A DNA stretch of 64,000 nt from Rugalucina vietnamica (GCA_964017185.1 OZ024869.1:62026761-62090760), one strand, 5' to 3'. Shown: positions 33,436 to 44,318, numbered from the stretch's first letter. Translations and numbers: made by a program. The notes: generated from the sequence alone by a model not told the origin.

Positions 33436-34453
33436 CCAGAAGACCAATGGTCCTGTAAACGCTCACCTGAGATCTGCTACATATGCCAATAAACATGTTT
33501 GAATATTATGGTATTTAGCCCCAGTGCAGGGGCAGATGAAGCCCTTGGGCCATTTATTTTCAGAATAATCAATATTCTGTCCATCTGCCAATTTCTATTT
33601 TATTTATTCCCTTCAAACGACATGTTAACAGTTTTCCCCATTCAAATGCATTTGCAACCTATGTTGACCTTGTCGTCAAACAGGTCAAGGTCACCACAGG
33701 GTCATGATTTATATAGACATTGTAGTACTTATGCCATCGATGCTTCATTCCGAGTTTCTTTAAAATCGGTCCACCGGTTCCGGAGAAGAAGATTTTTGAA
33801 GGGTTTTTACCATATATGGGTATGGTGGCCATCTTGGTCATGTGACCTGGATTATTTATATATATATACATTGGTTACCCCATCCTATAGATGCTTCACA
33901 TAAAATTTGGCTTTGAGAAGATGTTTGAATATTATGGAAATATACATGTATACTGCCCCAGGGTGGGGGCATATGAGCTCCCGGGGACCAATCTTTTTCA
34001 GAATCGTTAATATTCAGTCCTACTGCCCATTTCCTGCAAGACTTTCACTTTAAATGACATTTTAAGTTTTCCCCATTCAAATGCACTGGCAACCTATGTT
34101 GACCTTGCTGTATCAGGGTCATGATTTATAAACACATTGTGGACCTTGAGTCTCTTATGCTACATGCCAAGTTTCAAGATCCTAGGCCTTTGGGTTCTGG
34201 AGAAGAAGATTTTTATAGGTTTTTACCATATATGGGCATGGCAGCCATCTTGGTCATGTGACCTGGATTATTTATATACACATTGGTTCCCCTTTCCTAT
34301 AGATGTTTCATATAAAATTTGGCTTGATTAGCCAAGCGGTTTTAGAGGAGAAGATCTTTGAAAATGGTGGACGACGATGCCGCCGCCGCCGGACGGACGG
34401 ACGGAAACGGGATCATGGCCATCCTATAAGCTCACATTGCTCAGGTGAGCTAA
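33436..34453 (+). mobile_element. Family-1 element (subfamily A), complete but worn
   Basis: Starts CCAGAAGACCAATGGTCC with GCTCACCTGAG following, and ends after a GCCGCCGCCGGACGGACGG microsatellite with a decayed terminal hairpin (AAGCTCACATTGCTCAGGTG AGCT) and TAA. The inner TGAGCC arm of the 3' hairpin is lost, which may mean it can no longer move. Confidence 0.8.
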
Positions 34454-34730
34454 AAAGGCAGTAAATGAGTTTTATAACCTGCAAGCGATCTTCAACCAGC
34501 CTGCAAAAAAAAACAAACAAACAAAAAAAACAACACAAAAAACAGATGTTGACATACTATTACTTGACACCAAAAAGTATGTAAGAGTTAGTTACCTTTT
34601 GTAATTTGATTGCCTAACTGGAAGGTATCAGTTTTGGTTGATTACAATGTCAATATATGACCTTTGTAGTGTAAGAAAGAGTTTTTGAAAGTAATGCATA
34701 CTTTTATCTGAGGTGTGGGGTGGGAATAGT

Positions 34731-35641
34731 AAGGACATCTATGCCTTAGATTGGGATACTCCCTAATTGACAAATATGTCACTTTCAAAGACGAAAATGC
34801 CTAGTTCTTTATTATTATTGTGTTCTTGCCTATTTTGATTGTCAATGACATAATTTATGTCAATTTTAACATTAGTTTGGGAATTGACATTTCTAAGCAT
34901 TAACGCAATAAGATAGATTGAAAGCAAATTTACTTTTGAACCTGTACTGTATCTCTATAAATACATCTACATAACCTAAATATACCCACCCTGACACCGG
35001 TTTGACAAGAAATACGACCATGAATGTTTACAATTTTACAGTTGATGTCTTCAAAATTGTCCATAACAATTGTGCTTATTTTAATTCATGGAAAATATCA
35101 GGAAATTATACGTTTTCGCCTTGCTGACCCTGTTCCCCCCTTAGACCCAGGATGCCACTTTGATATGATGTGTGAATGTGAAAAACACACAAACTGGCGA
35201 AAGGGCATGCTGGGTCCCGGGGGGGAACAAACCTAGAAATAAACTATAAGATTGTAAATTAAAGATCCTATGCACTAAGCTAACATTTCTTTCAAAATAA
35301 ACTTAAAATTGCAAAACAATAAACAATCAATGTGTGGATATTGTTCAGCATTCATGTGACAAACAATCCCATATGTGTTTGCTTGAAAAGTGCTGTTGAC
35401 AAAAAATGCAAATCAGTTCAAAGTCTAATGGTTCATTTTAGCCAAAGATGGGATGGGTTGTGAAAATATTTAATTGCATTGTCTGGATTCTGTTAAATCA
35501 GCCAATTTGTTTTGTAAACGAAAGTGTATATATTTCTTCTCCTATAAATGCTAAATTCAGCCCCATAGTCATAACATGAAAATTTCGTCCTCCCAAATCT
35601 GAGATTTAGGGACTTCTTACATCTAAGGCATAGATGTCCTT
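34731..35641. mobile_element. 0.9-kb TIR element, copy 1 (uninterrupted)
   Basis: AAGGACATCTATGCCTTAGAT at the left and its exact complement at the right are 21-bp terminal inverted repeats. The interior has no transposase frame. It provides the empty site for the family-2 insertion in copy 2 (AACTTAAAATTGCAAAAC near 35305) and a short G run (7 G at 35219). Confidence 0.85.
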
Positions 35642-36417
35642 TCATTACTAAATGTAAATGATACTTGAATAGATATTTACAGGTTTTCGGTTTACATGTA
35701 CTTTGTGTGATGTCAAATATCAGAGAAGCAATGTGTCTTTTAAATTTTTGTGAACAGAACTTTGAAGTTTTGCTTTTTGTTGTTGTTTTTTTATAGAAAT
35801 TTAACCAGTCTTTGTAAAATTGATGTTGCTGAGTGTAAGGGAAGGTCATAGTGCTCAGATAAGAACACAAGATTATGTATGCTTGATAAGCAGGAAAGTG
35901 TAAGAGAGGAGGAATAAGTACAAACTAAGGACATCTATGCCTTAGATTGGGATACTCCCTAATTGACAAATATGTCACTTTCAAAGACGAAAATGCCTAC
36001 TTCTTTATTATTATTGTGTCCTTGCATACTTTGATCGTCAATGACATAATTTATGTCAATTTAACATAAGTTTGGGAATTCACATTTCTAAGCATTAATG
36101 CATACGCATAGATTGAAAGCAAATTTACTTTTGAACCTGTACTGTATCTCTATAAATACATCTACATAACCTAAATATACTCACCCTGACTCCGGTTTGA
36201 CAAGAAATACGACCATGAATGTTTACAATTCTACACTGAGTTGATGTTTTTAAAATTGTCCATAACAACTGTGCTTATTTTAGTTCATGGAAAATTTCAG
36301 GAAATTATACATTTTCGCCTTGCTGACACTGTTCCCCCCCTAGACCCAGGATGCCACTTTGATATAATGTGTGAATGTGAAAAACACATAAACTGATGAA
36401 AGGGCATGCTGGGTCCT

Positions 36418-36444
36418 GGGGGGGGGGGGGGGGGGGGGGGGGGG
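36418..36444 (+). repeat. 27-G homopolymer
   Basis: The same site in copy 1 (about 35219) has 7 G. It could form G-quadruplex DNA; assembly error at such a run is also possible. Confidence 0.9.
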
Positions 36445-36527
36445 AACACACCTAGAAATAAACTATAAGATTGTAAATTAAAGATCTTATGCCCTATGCT
36501 AACATTTCTTTCAAAATAAACTTAAAA

Positions 36528-37347
36528 CTAGAAAATGTGTTTATGAAACACTATGCCCCCAACTGGTAAGCCACTTTCAAGATGTAAAAATGTCCAAAAA
36601 ATGACTAAGTTCAAATTGTATATCCCAACCACATGCACATCTTCAAAGCATGGTCACAATGTCTGCAAAATTTCAAAAGTATCGGTATTGAATTGTAGGA
36701 GGAGTTGCGCACACAAGGTACCCTCTATCCATCCACTAAAATGCCCGAAAAAAATGACTAAGTTCAAATTGTGAAAAAAAATGACAAAAAAATAACCCAA
36801 GGATTATATCCAAACCACATGCATATCTTCAGACCATGCCAATAATACATGTAAAGTTTTAAATGAATTGGCATGAAACTGTAGGAGGAGTTGCGCACAC
36901 AAGGTAACCACTGCCCATTCACTTTCATTGTCAAAATGCCCGAAAAATGGCTAAGTTCAAATTGCGAAAAAAGTGACAAAAATTAATCTGAGGATTATAT
37001 CCAAACCACATGCATATCTTCAAAGCATGGTCACAACATCTGTAAAGTTTCAAGAGAATCGGAATAAAACTGTAGGAGGAGTTGCGCACACAAGGTATCC
37101 ACTATCTATTCTCTTGATCAAGAATTAAAAAGGGAAATAACTCTCACAGAATTGGCCCCAAGCCCCTTGAATTTACCTGAAAGAAAAAATATGGGTCCTC
37201 TTAATTTTCATATACAAACTACATACCAAATTTCAAGATCCTAGCTCTAACGTTCCTGACCGAGTGCTCACGCATCACAGACTGACTGACTGCACGGACA
37301 GACCCAAACCCATATGCCCCTCAACTTCTTCGAAGTTGAGGGCATAA
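36528..37347 (+). mobile_element. Family-2 element (complete, 820 bp)
   Basis: Starts CTAGAAAATGTGTTTATGAAACAC, where GTGTTT/AAACAC pair around ATG, then TATGCCCCC. The core has three monomers of about 180-195 bp, each with TGTAGGAGGAGTTGCGCACA (near 36696, 36878, 37073). It then has a short GACTGACTGACTGCACGGAC microsatellite and a 3' hairpin ATGCCCCTCAACTTC-TTC-GAAGTTGAGGGCAT, ending TAA. The monomer motif AAGTTTCAAGAGAATCGG resembles family-1 AAGTTTCATGAAAATCGG. Confidence 0.85.
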
Positions 37348-38349
37348 TTACAAAACAATAAACAATCAATGTGTGGATACTGGTATTGTTCAGCATTCAT
37401 ATGACAAACAAGCCCATATTTATTTGCTTGAAAAGTGCTGTTGACAAACAAATGCAAATCAGTTCAAAGTCTAATGGTTCATTTTCGCCAAAGATGGGGT
37501 GGGTTGTGAAAATATTTAGTTGCATTGTCTGGATTCTGTTAAATCAGCCAAACTGTTTTGTAAACGAAAGTGTATATTTTTCTTCACCTATAAATGTTAA
37601 ATTCAGCCCCATAGTCATAACATGAAAATTTCGTCCTCACAAATCTGAGATTTAGGGACTTCTTACATCTAAGGCATAGATGTCCTTGGACCGATTAGGT
37701 CATGTAGAATCTCTAGAGAGGTGCTAATCAATTTGATAATCTTGAACCCCATCATCATAACCAAACTACCTAGGCAAAAGATCGAATCTTATCGCGTCTC
37801 CACTAATTAATCGAGTAAGGCACTTGCTAAATTTCTGTTAAGTGAGGATAATTTATTAAGAATGCACCTGATCGTACTGACATGAGGGGTGTAAATCCGC
37901 ATCACATGGACTTTTTATCAACGAAAGAGGTCAACAGATAGTGATGCAACAGCATTTCAAAATATTTGTGCACACGCAAAATATCAAATTTAACCAATTT
38001 TAATATCAAGTTTCCGAGGTCTTCCTGTTAAGTCCTGACAATGACAATAGATTTTTATTAAAGAAAATTATGTAACAATAGCATCGGCCAAGATGCCTTG
38101 AGTGCGCACATATGCGCACATGCTGAAAATTTTAGATTCAAGTTGGGCATTCATCAACGATAAAAACACTTGCCAATGTGTGAGGCTGTGTGCTAACTAG
38201 AGCAGTATGTGCATTTAAAATAAAATTTAGGTTCTATATTATGCATATTCATTGGCTGGTTTAATGTCTTTCTGTGGAAATGTTTAATGTCACACACCCA
38301 ATGAAAAATTATGTAAGCTTACTTAATTTGTTTTATGTTACTTAATTTT

Positions 38350-38530
38350 TGTGCTGTTTGAACCTTATGTATGTTTTCATAATTTTAGTTTAGTTCGCGT
38401 AACTGAGTGGGCGCCTATTGGGAAATAGCTGCTCACTTGTTCTCTGAGTATAAGTACCTATTTTTCCCACCACGATTTTCTTTCTGACTGCGCCTTTTCC
38501 TGATCACTGCCTACTTGTACCTTCCGATTC
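38350..38530 (+). repeat. Dispersed repeat R, copy 2
   Basis: Shares TGTTTGAACCTTATGTATG, GCGCCTATTGGGAAATAGC and CTGACTGCGCCTTTTCCTG with 8725-8945 in the same order. Confidence 0.6.
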
Positions 38531-38896
38531 GACTGATGTTTGTAAATTATGGTAAATTTACTGGTTTCCAAACGCAGTTGCTCCCCCTGATTATTACATT
38601 TTCGTTCCCATTGTATGCCAGTCAGAAAATAAGATTACAACAGCTACGCTAAAGAGTCGATGCATCTTCCATGTGTGTGAAATATCCGTTCTGTCTTTCA
38701 GAATTTTATGACATGCTTTTCAAACTTGACATCGCGTCGCCATTTCTGTTTTACAGTCCAACACATACATGTAACTCTTTCTTCCTTGTTTGAACAGCGT
38801 ATTAGGAAATAACATACTATTTTCATAACGGACATAAGCAGCTTCAAAGTCGGTGATCAATTAGAATCTCCGCCCACGCGACATAGAATGGGCCGG

Positions 38897-38905
38897 CCAA
38901 TCAGC
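38897..38905 (+). promoter_or_regulatory. CCAAT box (NF-Y-like) in a locally GC-rich patch
   Basis: CCAATCAGC is preceded by TCCGCCCACGCG and GGGCCGGC and followed by GCATAAATTA. It lies 170 bp upstream of the ATG of the candidate plus-strand gene at 39075. The promoter role is an inference from motif and position only. Confidence 0.35.
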
Positions 38906-39074
38906 ACATGCTGCATAAATTAATGCAATGTTTATGCAACACAGCCAAACAAAAGGTTAGGCCTACCGGTTATCACATTTCATTTCACACCTTTCCATGG
39001 GGGTTGTTTTGATAACTGAACAATTTCAACTGGACTGAACAATTTTAACTGGACACTTGTGCAGTCGAGGTATA

Positions 39075-39512
39075 ATGGGACAGAAACTCATGAAGGACCG
39101 ATCAGAAGAAAAACTGTCTGGCAAACATTTTTTTAGGTAAAAAATTGGATAATTTGCTTCTTCTCGGACTAATAAAAATGCACAAAATGAATAGGTCCCG
39201 CGAGTTCAAAATCGGTCTAAACCAACAAATTATCAGATTTCCTGAGCCCTGATTGTAATGTTTGTGTATATTCTGTAAGTATGTGTTTTTGAATTAAAAA
39301 GAAACAGCGACTCGTTAAAGAGTTACAACCTTATGTTGACCAAACAACAAGCATCGACGGACCAGTTCATACTGAGGCTATGTGCCTATATCTTTCACCA
39401 GCCAAATGGAAGAGGGAGAATGGCTGTAGAAATATTTTATGACCAAATATTCATGAACAAAGGTGGCGGAATTGGCAAATTCTTCACACACAAATGTCTC
39501 TTCAAAGTTTAA
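39075..39512 (+). CDS. Candidate small two-exon gene
   Basis: ATG at 39075 opens MGQKLMKDRSEEKLSGKHFF and runs into AG|GTAAAA at 39136. After an intron of about 170 bases, an acceptor GAAACAG at 39306 gives a phase-compatible exon that stays open to TAA at 39512. It includes DQFILRLCAYIFHQPNGRG and ends GKFFTHKCLFKV. The product would be about 88 residues, and an N-terminal MG could be myristoylated. A second frame of the downstream exon (RLVKELQPYVDQTTSIDG) is also open for 45 codons, so the frame is not secure. The family is not recognised. Confidence 0.3.
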
Positions 39513-39519
39513 TTCTTAC

Positions 39520-39578
39520 CTTTTTCTTATGGCCACATCCATGCCTTCGTCAAAGATGAATTTATCAAAATTTGTCAT
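39520..39578 (-). CDS. Possible first coding exon
   Basis: On the minus strand an ATG in purine-at-minus-3 context opens MTNFDKFIFDEGMDVAIRK and meets a consensus donor AAAG|GTAAGA after 59 coding bases. No AG acceptor lies just upstream, which suits a first exon. No downstream partner was identified and the sequence is antisense to the 3' flank of the plus-strand candidate. Confidence 0.25.
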
Positions 39579-39677
39579 TGCCAATGTAATTTTTGTCAAT
39601 TTTGGTCATTCAAAAGTTTAATTCATTAACAATTCAAAAATGAAGTAAAATTGTAGACATTTGATAAGACTACTTAC

Positions 39678-39712
39678 AAGCATCAATTGCAATTCTACAG
39701 CTGCACAGAATG
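39678..39712 (-). CDS. Possible 35-nt internal exon
   Basis: TTACAG acceptor and GTAAGT donor bound 35 bases. Joined to the exon at 41791-41890 (which ends with one spare base), the frame reads AFCAAVELQLML without a stop. A phase match has about a one in three chance of being accidental. Confidence 0.25.
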
Positions 39713-39910
39713 CTGTAATGACCTGATAAGCAATTTGTGAGAGAAAAAAAAGAGTACAATATTGCGAAATTATCACAAGTACTTATCAATTTATGCCAAG
39801 TAGGTGATACATTGTCAGTTATGATGATATGGCATTTCTGGTGATAATTAACGGCTATCCCTGTGTGTAATCCACAAGGTTGCAAATGTGCATGATCTAT
39901 AATATAGATA

Positions 39911-40147
39911 TGAGACATGTCATGAGAAAGCCAACATATTACTTAAGTGAAAACAAAGACACAAATCAGCAGTAACTCTGAAGCTGATCAGCTCCTTTAT
40001 TTTTGCTACACGGATAGAACAATTCCGAATTTATTCCTCTTCTTCCTAAATCCGAAATTTCAGCCTCAACTTCTTTGCTTGTACAGCTAGGTATGTGTCA
40101 CACCCATTTGTAAACCACATTGTTGTTTTTTTATGACGCGGCTCATA
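39911..40147 (+). mobile_element. GAGCCGC palindromic MITE, copy 5 (worn)
   Basis: Start ATGAGACATGTCATGAGAAAG and end TTATGACGCGGCTCA; the central palindrome is partly lost (ACACAAATCAGCAGTAAC, then GAAGCTGATCAGC). Confidence 0.7.
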
Positions 40148-40269
40148 AATAAATATATTCTTTGTTTTACAAATTGGAATCTATGACAATAAAAATACCC
40201 GTCTTTGTGAATGATCATTCGTGCAAAAGATGTAAACTGTAACATTACAGAATATAGTGATACCTCTAC

Positions 40270-40310
40270 CAACAGGATGTAGACTCCAGCAAATGTCAAC
40301 CCCAAGTTTT
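40270..40310 (-). CDS. Possible 41-nt internal exon, hydrophobic
   Basis: Acceptor GATTTTGTAG and donor TTG|GTAGAG (or GAG|GTATCA six bases later) bound a frame reading ENLGLTFAGVYILL, compatible in phase with the exon at 41791-41890. It competes with the 35-nt exon at 39678, because both cannot follow in the same frame. Weak evidence. Confidence 0.2.
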
Positions 40311-40699
40311 CTACAAAATCATGCAACATTAAAAATGACTCAAATATGCCATCATTAAAATAAGAAATTTAACAGTATGTATATGTACATGTAAAATGAT
40401 ACATTTTAACATACAGAAAATGTCAAGACAAATCAAAACCACCAGTAGAAAAATGACAAAAAAATGAATAGTAAATGTACATGCTTTAATATACAATGTT
40501 GGTTGGTCATGGATATTAAATGCATATAGCTTAACATCTAAGTCTACAATTCCTCAGTCATGTCATACTTAACCAGCACTATGGATAGTAATCTTCCTAC
40601 TCAAGGATCAAAATGACACAGTTAGGTTTTAATCAAAGGATCTCTGGAGTAATTGACACCCAGCCATAGCCTTCCCCAAGCATGTATATATATGATAGC

Positions 40700-40875
40700 G
40701 TAAAATGAATTGTAGATGAAAAATATACAACAGAGAATGTGTAATGAATGAATGGTAGATGTAGACATATGTAGGTAATAAAAGAATAGTGGATGTAGGC
40801 ATGAAATAGTGTAATAAATGGATAGTTGATGTGCAATTCCATGGAAGGTGTAAGATGAATGAAAAATGTTTGTGT
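40700..40875. repeat. Degenerate 34-39 bp minisatellite
   Basis: Units begin AATGAAT/AATAAA and carry GTAGATG or GTTGATG, repeating four to five times. An open minus-strand frame of 117 codons here follows the repeat and has no other support. Confidence 0.6.
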
Positions 40876-41046
40876 TAACAAATTATCATGTATTGGAATA
40901 TGTAATAACTGAACATGTACAATGAACACAGTAGGTAGTATAAGCTTATTACAATCATGAAACATTTGTTTAACATACCCATGCACTTCAAAACTTTCAA
41001 CTATTTATTCATTGCTTGTAATATTGTTGATAAGCACTTTTTTTGC

Positions 41047-41213
41047 TAAGAGACAGCCTACATGGTGTGTCACAAATTGCAGTACAATCCCTCTTTTTCT
41101 TAAATATCAAATTTTAATTTCTAACTTCTGGCCTTCTTCTGAGACTGTACAGGCCAGGGTATGTCAGATTTGCTCAAAAACCCCAACGCCAGGTTTTCTC
41201 ATGAGGCAGCTAT
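41047..41213 (+). mobile_element. GAGCCGC palindromic MITE, copy 6 (half)
   Basis: Only the half after the central palindrome is clear: CTTCTTCTGAGACTGTACAGG, then CAGGTTTTCTCATGAGGCAGC. Confidence 0.6.
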
Positions 41214-41465
41214 ATTGATACCCTCCTCACATGAGTTCCATATTTTAAAATCAGACTTTCAGGCTATCCTAACCAAACTGCTTATCTAACTAGTCCATCA
41301 GTCCTCAGCATCCACAAGTAATTGCTTGGTGAAAGGCTGCTGGAATGGGCGTCAGGGTATCAAACACCATGGTGTCAAAACAGATAAGCAATCATGCATG
41401 ACAGTTAAATCATGGTATTAAAACAAGAAAAAATAAACACCAATTTACAGTACACATAGCTCAGC

Positions 41466-41701
41466 TGAGCCGCATCCTGAGAAAACGGATTTTTGCCTAA
41501 GCAAAATCAAAGGCGCAGATCAGCTTCACAGTAACTGTGAAGCTGATCAGGGCCTTTGTTTTTGCTACATGGATAGTAAATTTCTCTTCTTCTTAAATCC
41601 AAAATTTCAAGCTTCTAGTCTGCTTCTGTAACTGTACAGGTCAGTTTGTGTCAAACCTGTTCGGAAACCCTGAAGACCGGTTTTCTCGCATCGCGGCTCA
41701 C
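41466..41701 (+). mobile_element. GAGCCGC palindromic MITE, copy 7 (well preserved)
   Basis: Start TGAGCCGCATCCTGAGAAAAC, end GGTTTTCTCGCATCGCGGCTCA, and a nearly complete palindrome (AAAGGCGCAGATCAGCTTCA then its complement). It lies about 90 bases downstream of the exon candidate at 41791. Confidence 0.85.
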
Positions 41702-41790
41702 TTAATCTACAGATACAGAAAATATCAGCCAAGACTGATCGCTGTTTACATGTTTCTGAAAATCTGTAACCTGATTTTCCCTTCTCTCAC

Positions 41791-41890
41791 CTCTAAAGTA
41801 GGCTTTAGCAGCTGATTTGCACGAAACTGCCACTACTGAAATAATTTCTATCTCCTGGTTAGTGGTTATAAAAACGACCTCTTCCATAGG
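41791..41890 (-). CDS. Probable 100-nt internal exon
   Basis: The acceptor is excellent (a run of T then TTACAG) and the donor is AGAG|GTGAGA. One frame reads PMEEVVFITTNQEIEIISVV... to KAYFR, 33 codons plus one base. In that frame it does not follow directly from the large exon at 42976-44318, whose end leaves one base of a codon. A direct join would instead read SYGRGRFYNH and stop. Either an exon between them is missed, or this is the last coding exon, or the two belong to different transcripts. Confidence 0.4.
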
Positions 41891-41942
41891 CTGTAAGAAA
41901 AAAAAACAAAAATTAACAGCATTGTTAATAGTTTTCTTTACT

Positions 41943-42013
41943 ACATCTTCGCAAGCCAAGGGTACTAAGTCCACTTCGGTCAAGGACTTAGTACCCTTGG
42001 CTTGCAAAGATGT
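41943..42013 (-). other. 30-bp near-perfect hairpin upstream of an exon
   Basis: ACATCTTTGCAAGCC... on the minus strand pairs with its complement ending GGCTTGCGAAGATGT over 30 positions, with one G-U and an 11-base loop. It stands 53 bases upstream of the acceptor of the 41791-41890 exon. It could be a hairpin RNA precursor or a small inverted duplication. Confidence 0.6.
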
Positions 42014-42201
42014 CTTTACTACTAACCAAACTATTCCTCTGCAGCCCCCCTCACCTACCTTGAGATAGTTGGCTCATGCTTATTACATTGTACATGTTTG
42101 TGCATTAACAATGATTTCATTAACATCATTCACCCCTTAATTGACAACTACTAGAACACGGTAGGTAGTCATAACAGCACCTGAATCATTAGATCAAACT
42201 G

Positions 42202-42435
42202 CCTGTTTCAGCTCCTGTGTGATTCGGTAACGACACCTACGTGATTTTTGTCTTTAAAATGGGGCAGTGACGTTGTTTTAAAGAAGCTTTATCGAAGATA
42301 AAGTTAATAATATTTTTAGTTCAAGGAACTCCGAAGTTATCGACCATAGCCGTCAATCATTTTTGTTATATTATTTCCGCCCTAGTTAACTATAACTTAG
42401 GTGTCATTACTGAATCGGACAGGAACCGGGACAGG
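42202..42435. mobile_element. 234-bp MITE with 38-bp terminal inverted repeats
   Basis: CCTGTTTCAGCTCCTGTGTG at the left matches the complement of the right end (CCTGTCCCGGTTCCTGTCCG) and continues through GATTC, GTAA and GACACCTA. No coding and no other copy in the window. Confidence 0.6.
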
Positions 42436-42740
42436 AGATTTGATCACGCAGGTGCCTTTATGGCTACAAACCATGCAGAAAGAATGGCCATAACTTATGC
42501 AGATAACTTGTAGAGAATTGGCTGACAAGCAATAAAAGAACTTGCAGTTTTTCCAATGTTTGGTGTATAAATTTTAAAATGTGCTTGCTGTCTCACATTT
42601 TTTGTGATGTTGGTTGGTTGATTTCATGATTTTTGCCCCGATCAACAGCTAAGGTTGTATGGAGATAGGACCTTGGTTCAAAGTCTCATCTGACATGATT
42701 TTCCTTGTAACAAGGCCTAAATAATCTATATAACTAAAAA

Positions 42741-42964
42741 TGAGCCGTCTCATGGGAAAACCAACAATGTGGTTTTTGAACACCGGCCTGTACAGTCACA
42801 GAAGATAGCTAGAGACGTGAAATTTTGGATTTAGAAAGTAGAGGAATTGTACTATCCGTGTAGCGAAAACAAAGGCGCCGATCAGCTTCGTGGCTACCGC
42901 GAAGCTGATCTGCGTCTTTGTTTTCGCCTAGGCAGATTGTTGGTTTTCTCATGAGGCAGCTCAA
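42741..42964 (-). mobile_element. GAGCCGC palindromic MITE, copy 8, next to a splice donor
   Basis: TGAGCCGTCTCATGGGAAAAC start and TTTTCTCATGAGGCAGCTCA end, with GCGAAAACAAAGGCGCCGATC and its partner in the centre. It ends 11 bases from the GT donor of the large exon at 42976. Confidence 0.8.
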
Positions 42965-42975
42965 ATGTTACTTAC

Positions 42976-44318
42976 ATGTACGGGCTTTCATGTTGTGAAA
43001 TAAACTACTATCAGCCTTTATTGCTCGGCTCTGAGAGTCAGGATTGTCCCTAACATCCCTCATGATAGCTTGTGGTTTAATGCCTAGCAAAGACTTGAGT
43101 TGTTCACTCGCTTGAGGGTCTATATGAGAATAACTGGGTCTAAAGTCTGATTCAACACCAGAATCTTCAATACCTTCAAATGAGTCCTCGGACAAACTAG
43201 AGTCCTGGGAGTTAGACCGATCATACACATTCAAAGCTGGCAGCTTAGCAAACAATTTGTCTAATACTGATGAATCAGTTTCTCTACAGTTTTCTGTATT
43301 TTTTCGAATGTCATTTTCTGAAGAGTGTGTTTTAACTTCTCTTTTAAACATGACATCATTTTCTATCCCTTGATAAGGAACATTGTCTAGAGAACAAATC
43401 CTTTCCTTTTGCAAAGGTGTTGCTCCCAGACAAAGATCATTTCCCAAAGACCTAGCTCTCCTTTGTACAACTTCCATACTTGGGGCTTGTTTTAATTCAA
43501 TATCGTTGCTGACAAGCTCATTTTCTGTAGTATTGCGATGTGTGGCAGCACTCATCTCCACATGGTTTTGTATTTCACGGTTGCTATATTCTGAGATATT
43601 AACAGATTGCTCCTGCTGCAGTGATTCACTCAGAAAAAAAGTAGCTGCCCTAGACCTTGTGGTCTCCTTCCTCATATTGTTAGGGACATTAGCAGTAACT
43701 TCCTGATCTGTGTCAGTTCCAACAACTCTGATAGGAGATCTAGTTAAAGAAAGAGCATATAATCCTGAATCAAGGGACCTTACTCTCCTTGATGTGGTAA
43801 CTTTTTCTTTTGTTTCCGTGTCCAGACCAGTAGCAGTAATTGTTTCGTTCTCTGTGTTAGCAACAGTTTTGAAATGCCCAATGTCAGAGCAGAATTCTTC
43901 CACACTAGCAGTATCTGATCTTAAATGATCTATGCCAGAATGCTTATCAATAGCTCTTGGAGCTAAGTTTTGCATTATGCAATTTGTCCTATGGTCATCA
44001 ATAAACATGCTTGAGAAATCTTGGTTGTGTGATCCCAGCTTCAATTCACCATCCCTTCTGTCTTGTGTGGTAGTTACTTTCTCACTACTAGTGGCACCAT
44101 CATCACTAGAGGCTGTGCATTGGTCTATCAACAGCTCTGTAGCATCATCCTGTAGGGCCCCTGCCCCGGACTGATTATCAGGTCCCTCTGATCCATACAA
44201 TGTTGCTGTACGACCTAAGAAGTCTTCAATCTCTTGCATGATTGTCTTTAAGGAGGAGATAAATTCCTGAGCCTTCTTAGCACCAATCAGTTTACCAGCT
44301 TCTCCTGTTTCTTGACTT
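42976..44318 (-). CDS. Large coding exon (about 447 codons) of an unrecognised gene
   Basis: A minus-strand frame is open for 1,343 bases between TTCTATACACAG and the consensus donor ACAT|GTAAGT; the open frame overruns both splice sites slightly (42968-44338). Residue numbers count from the upstream Met at 44338. About 22-45 could form an amphipathic helix. The rest is rich in Ser, Thr, Glu, Asp and Asn and looks disordered. A basic motif recurs: RRVRSLDSGLYALSL (184-198), RRARSLGNDLCL (293-304) and RICSLDNVPY (313-322). SLSEDSFEGIEDSGVESD (381-398) is acidic and holds DSGVES, the DSGxxS form of a beta-TrCP phosphodegron. No catalytic domain is seen. It suggests a phospho-regulated scaffold or adaptor; that is inference. 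Neighbouring exons lie outside or are uncertain. Confidence 0.75.

Larger units (their letters stand above)
35937..37687. mobile_element. 0.9-kb TIR element, copy 2 (split by family-2 element)
   Basis: The same 21-bp ends and interior as copy 1, with an 820-bp insertion at 36528-37347 and an expanded G run at 36418-36444. The two copies are close in sequence, so the duplication is fairly recent. Confidence 0.85.
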
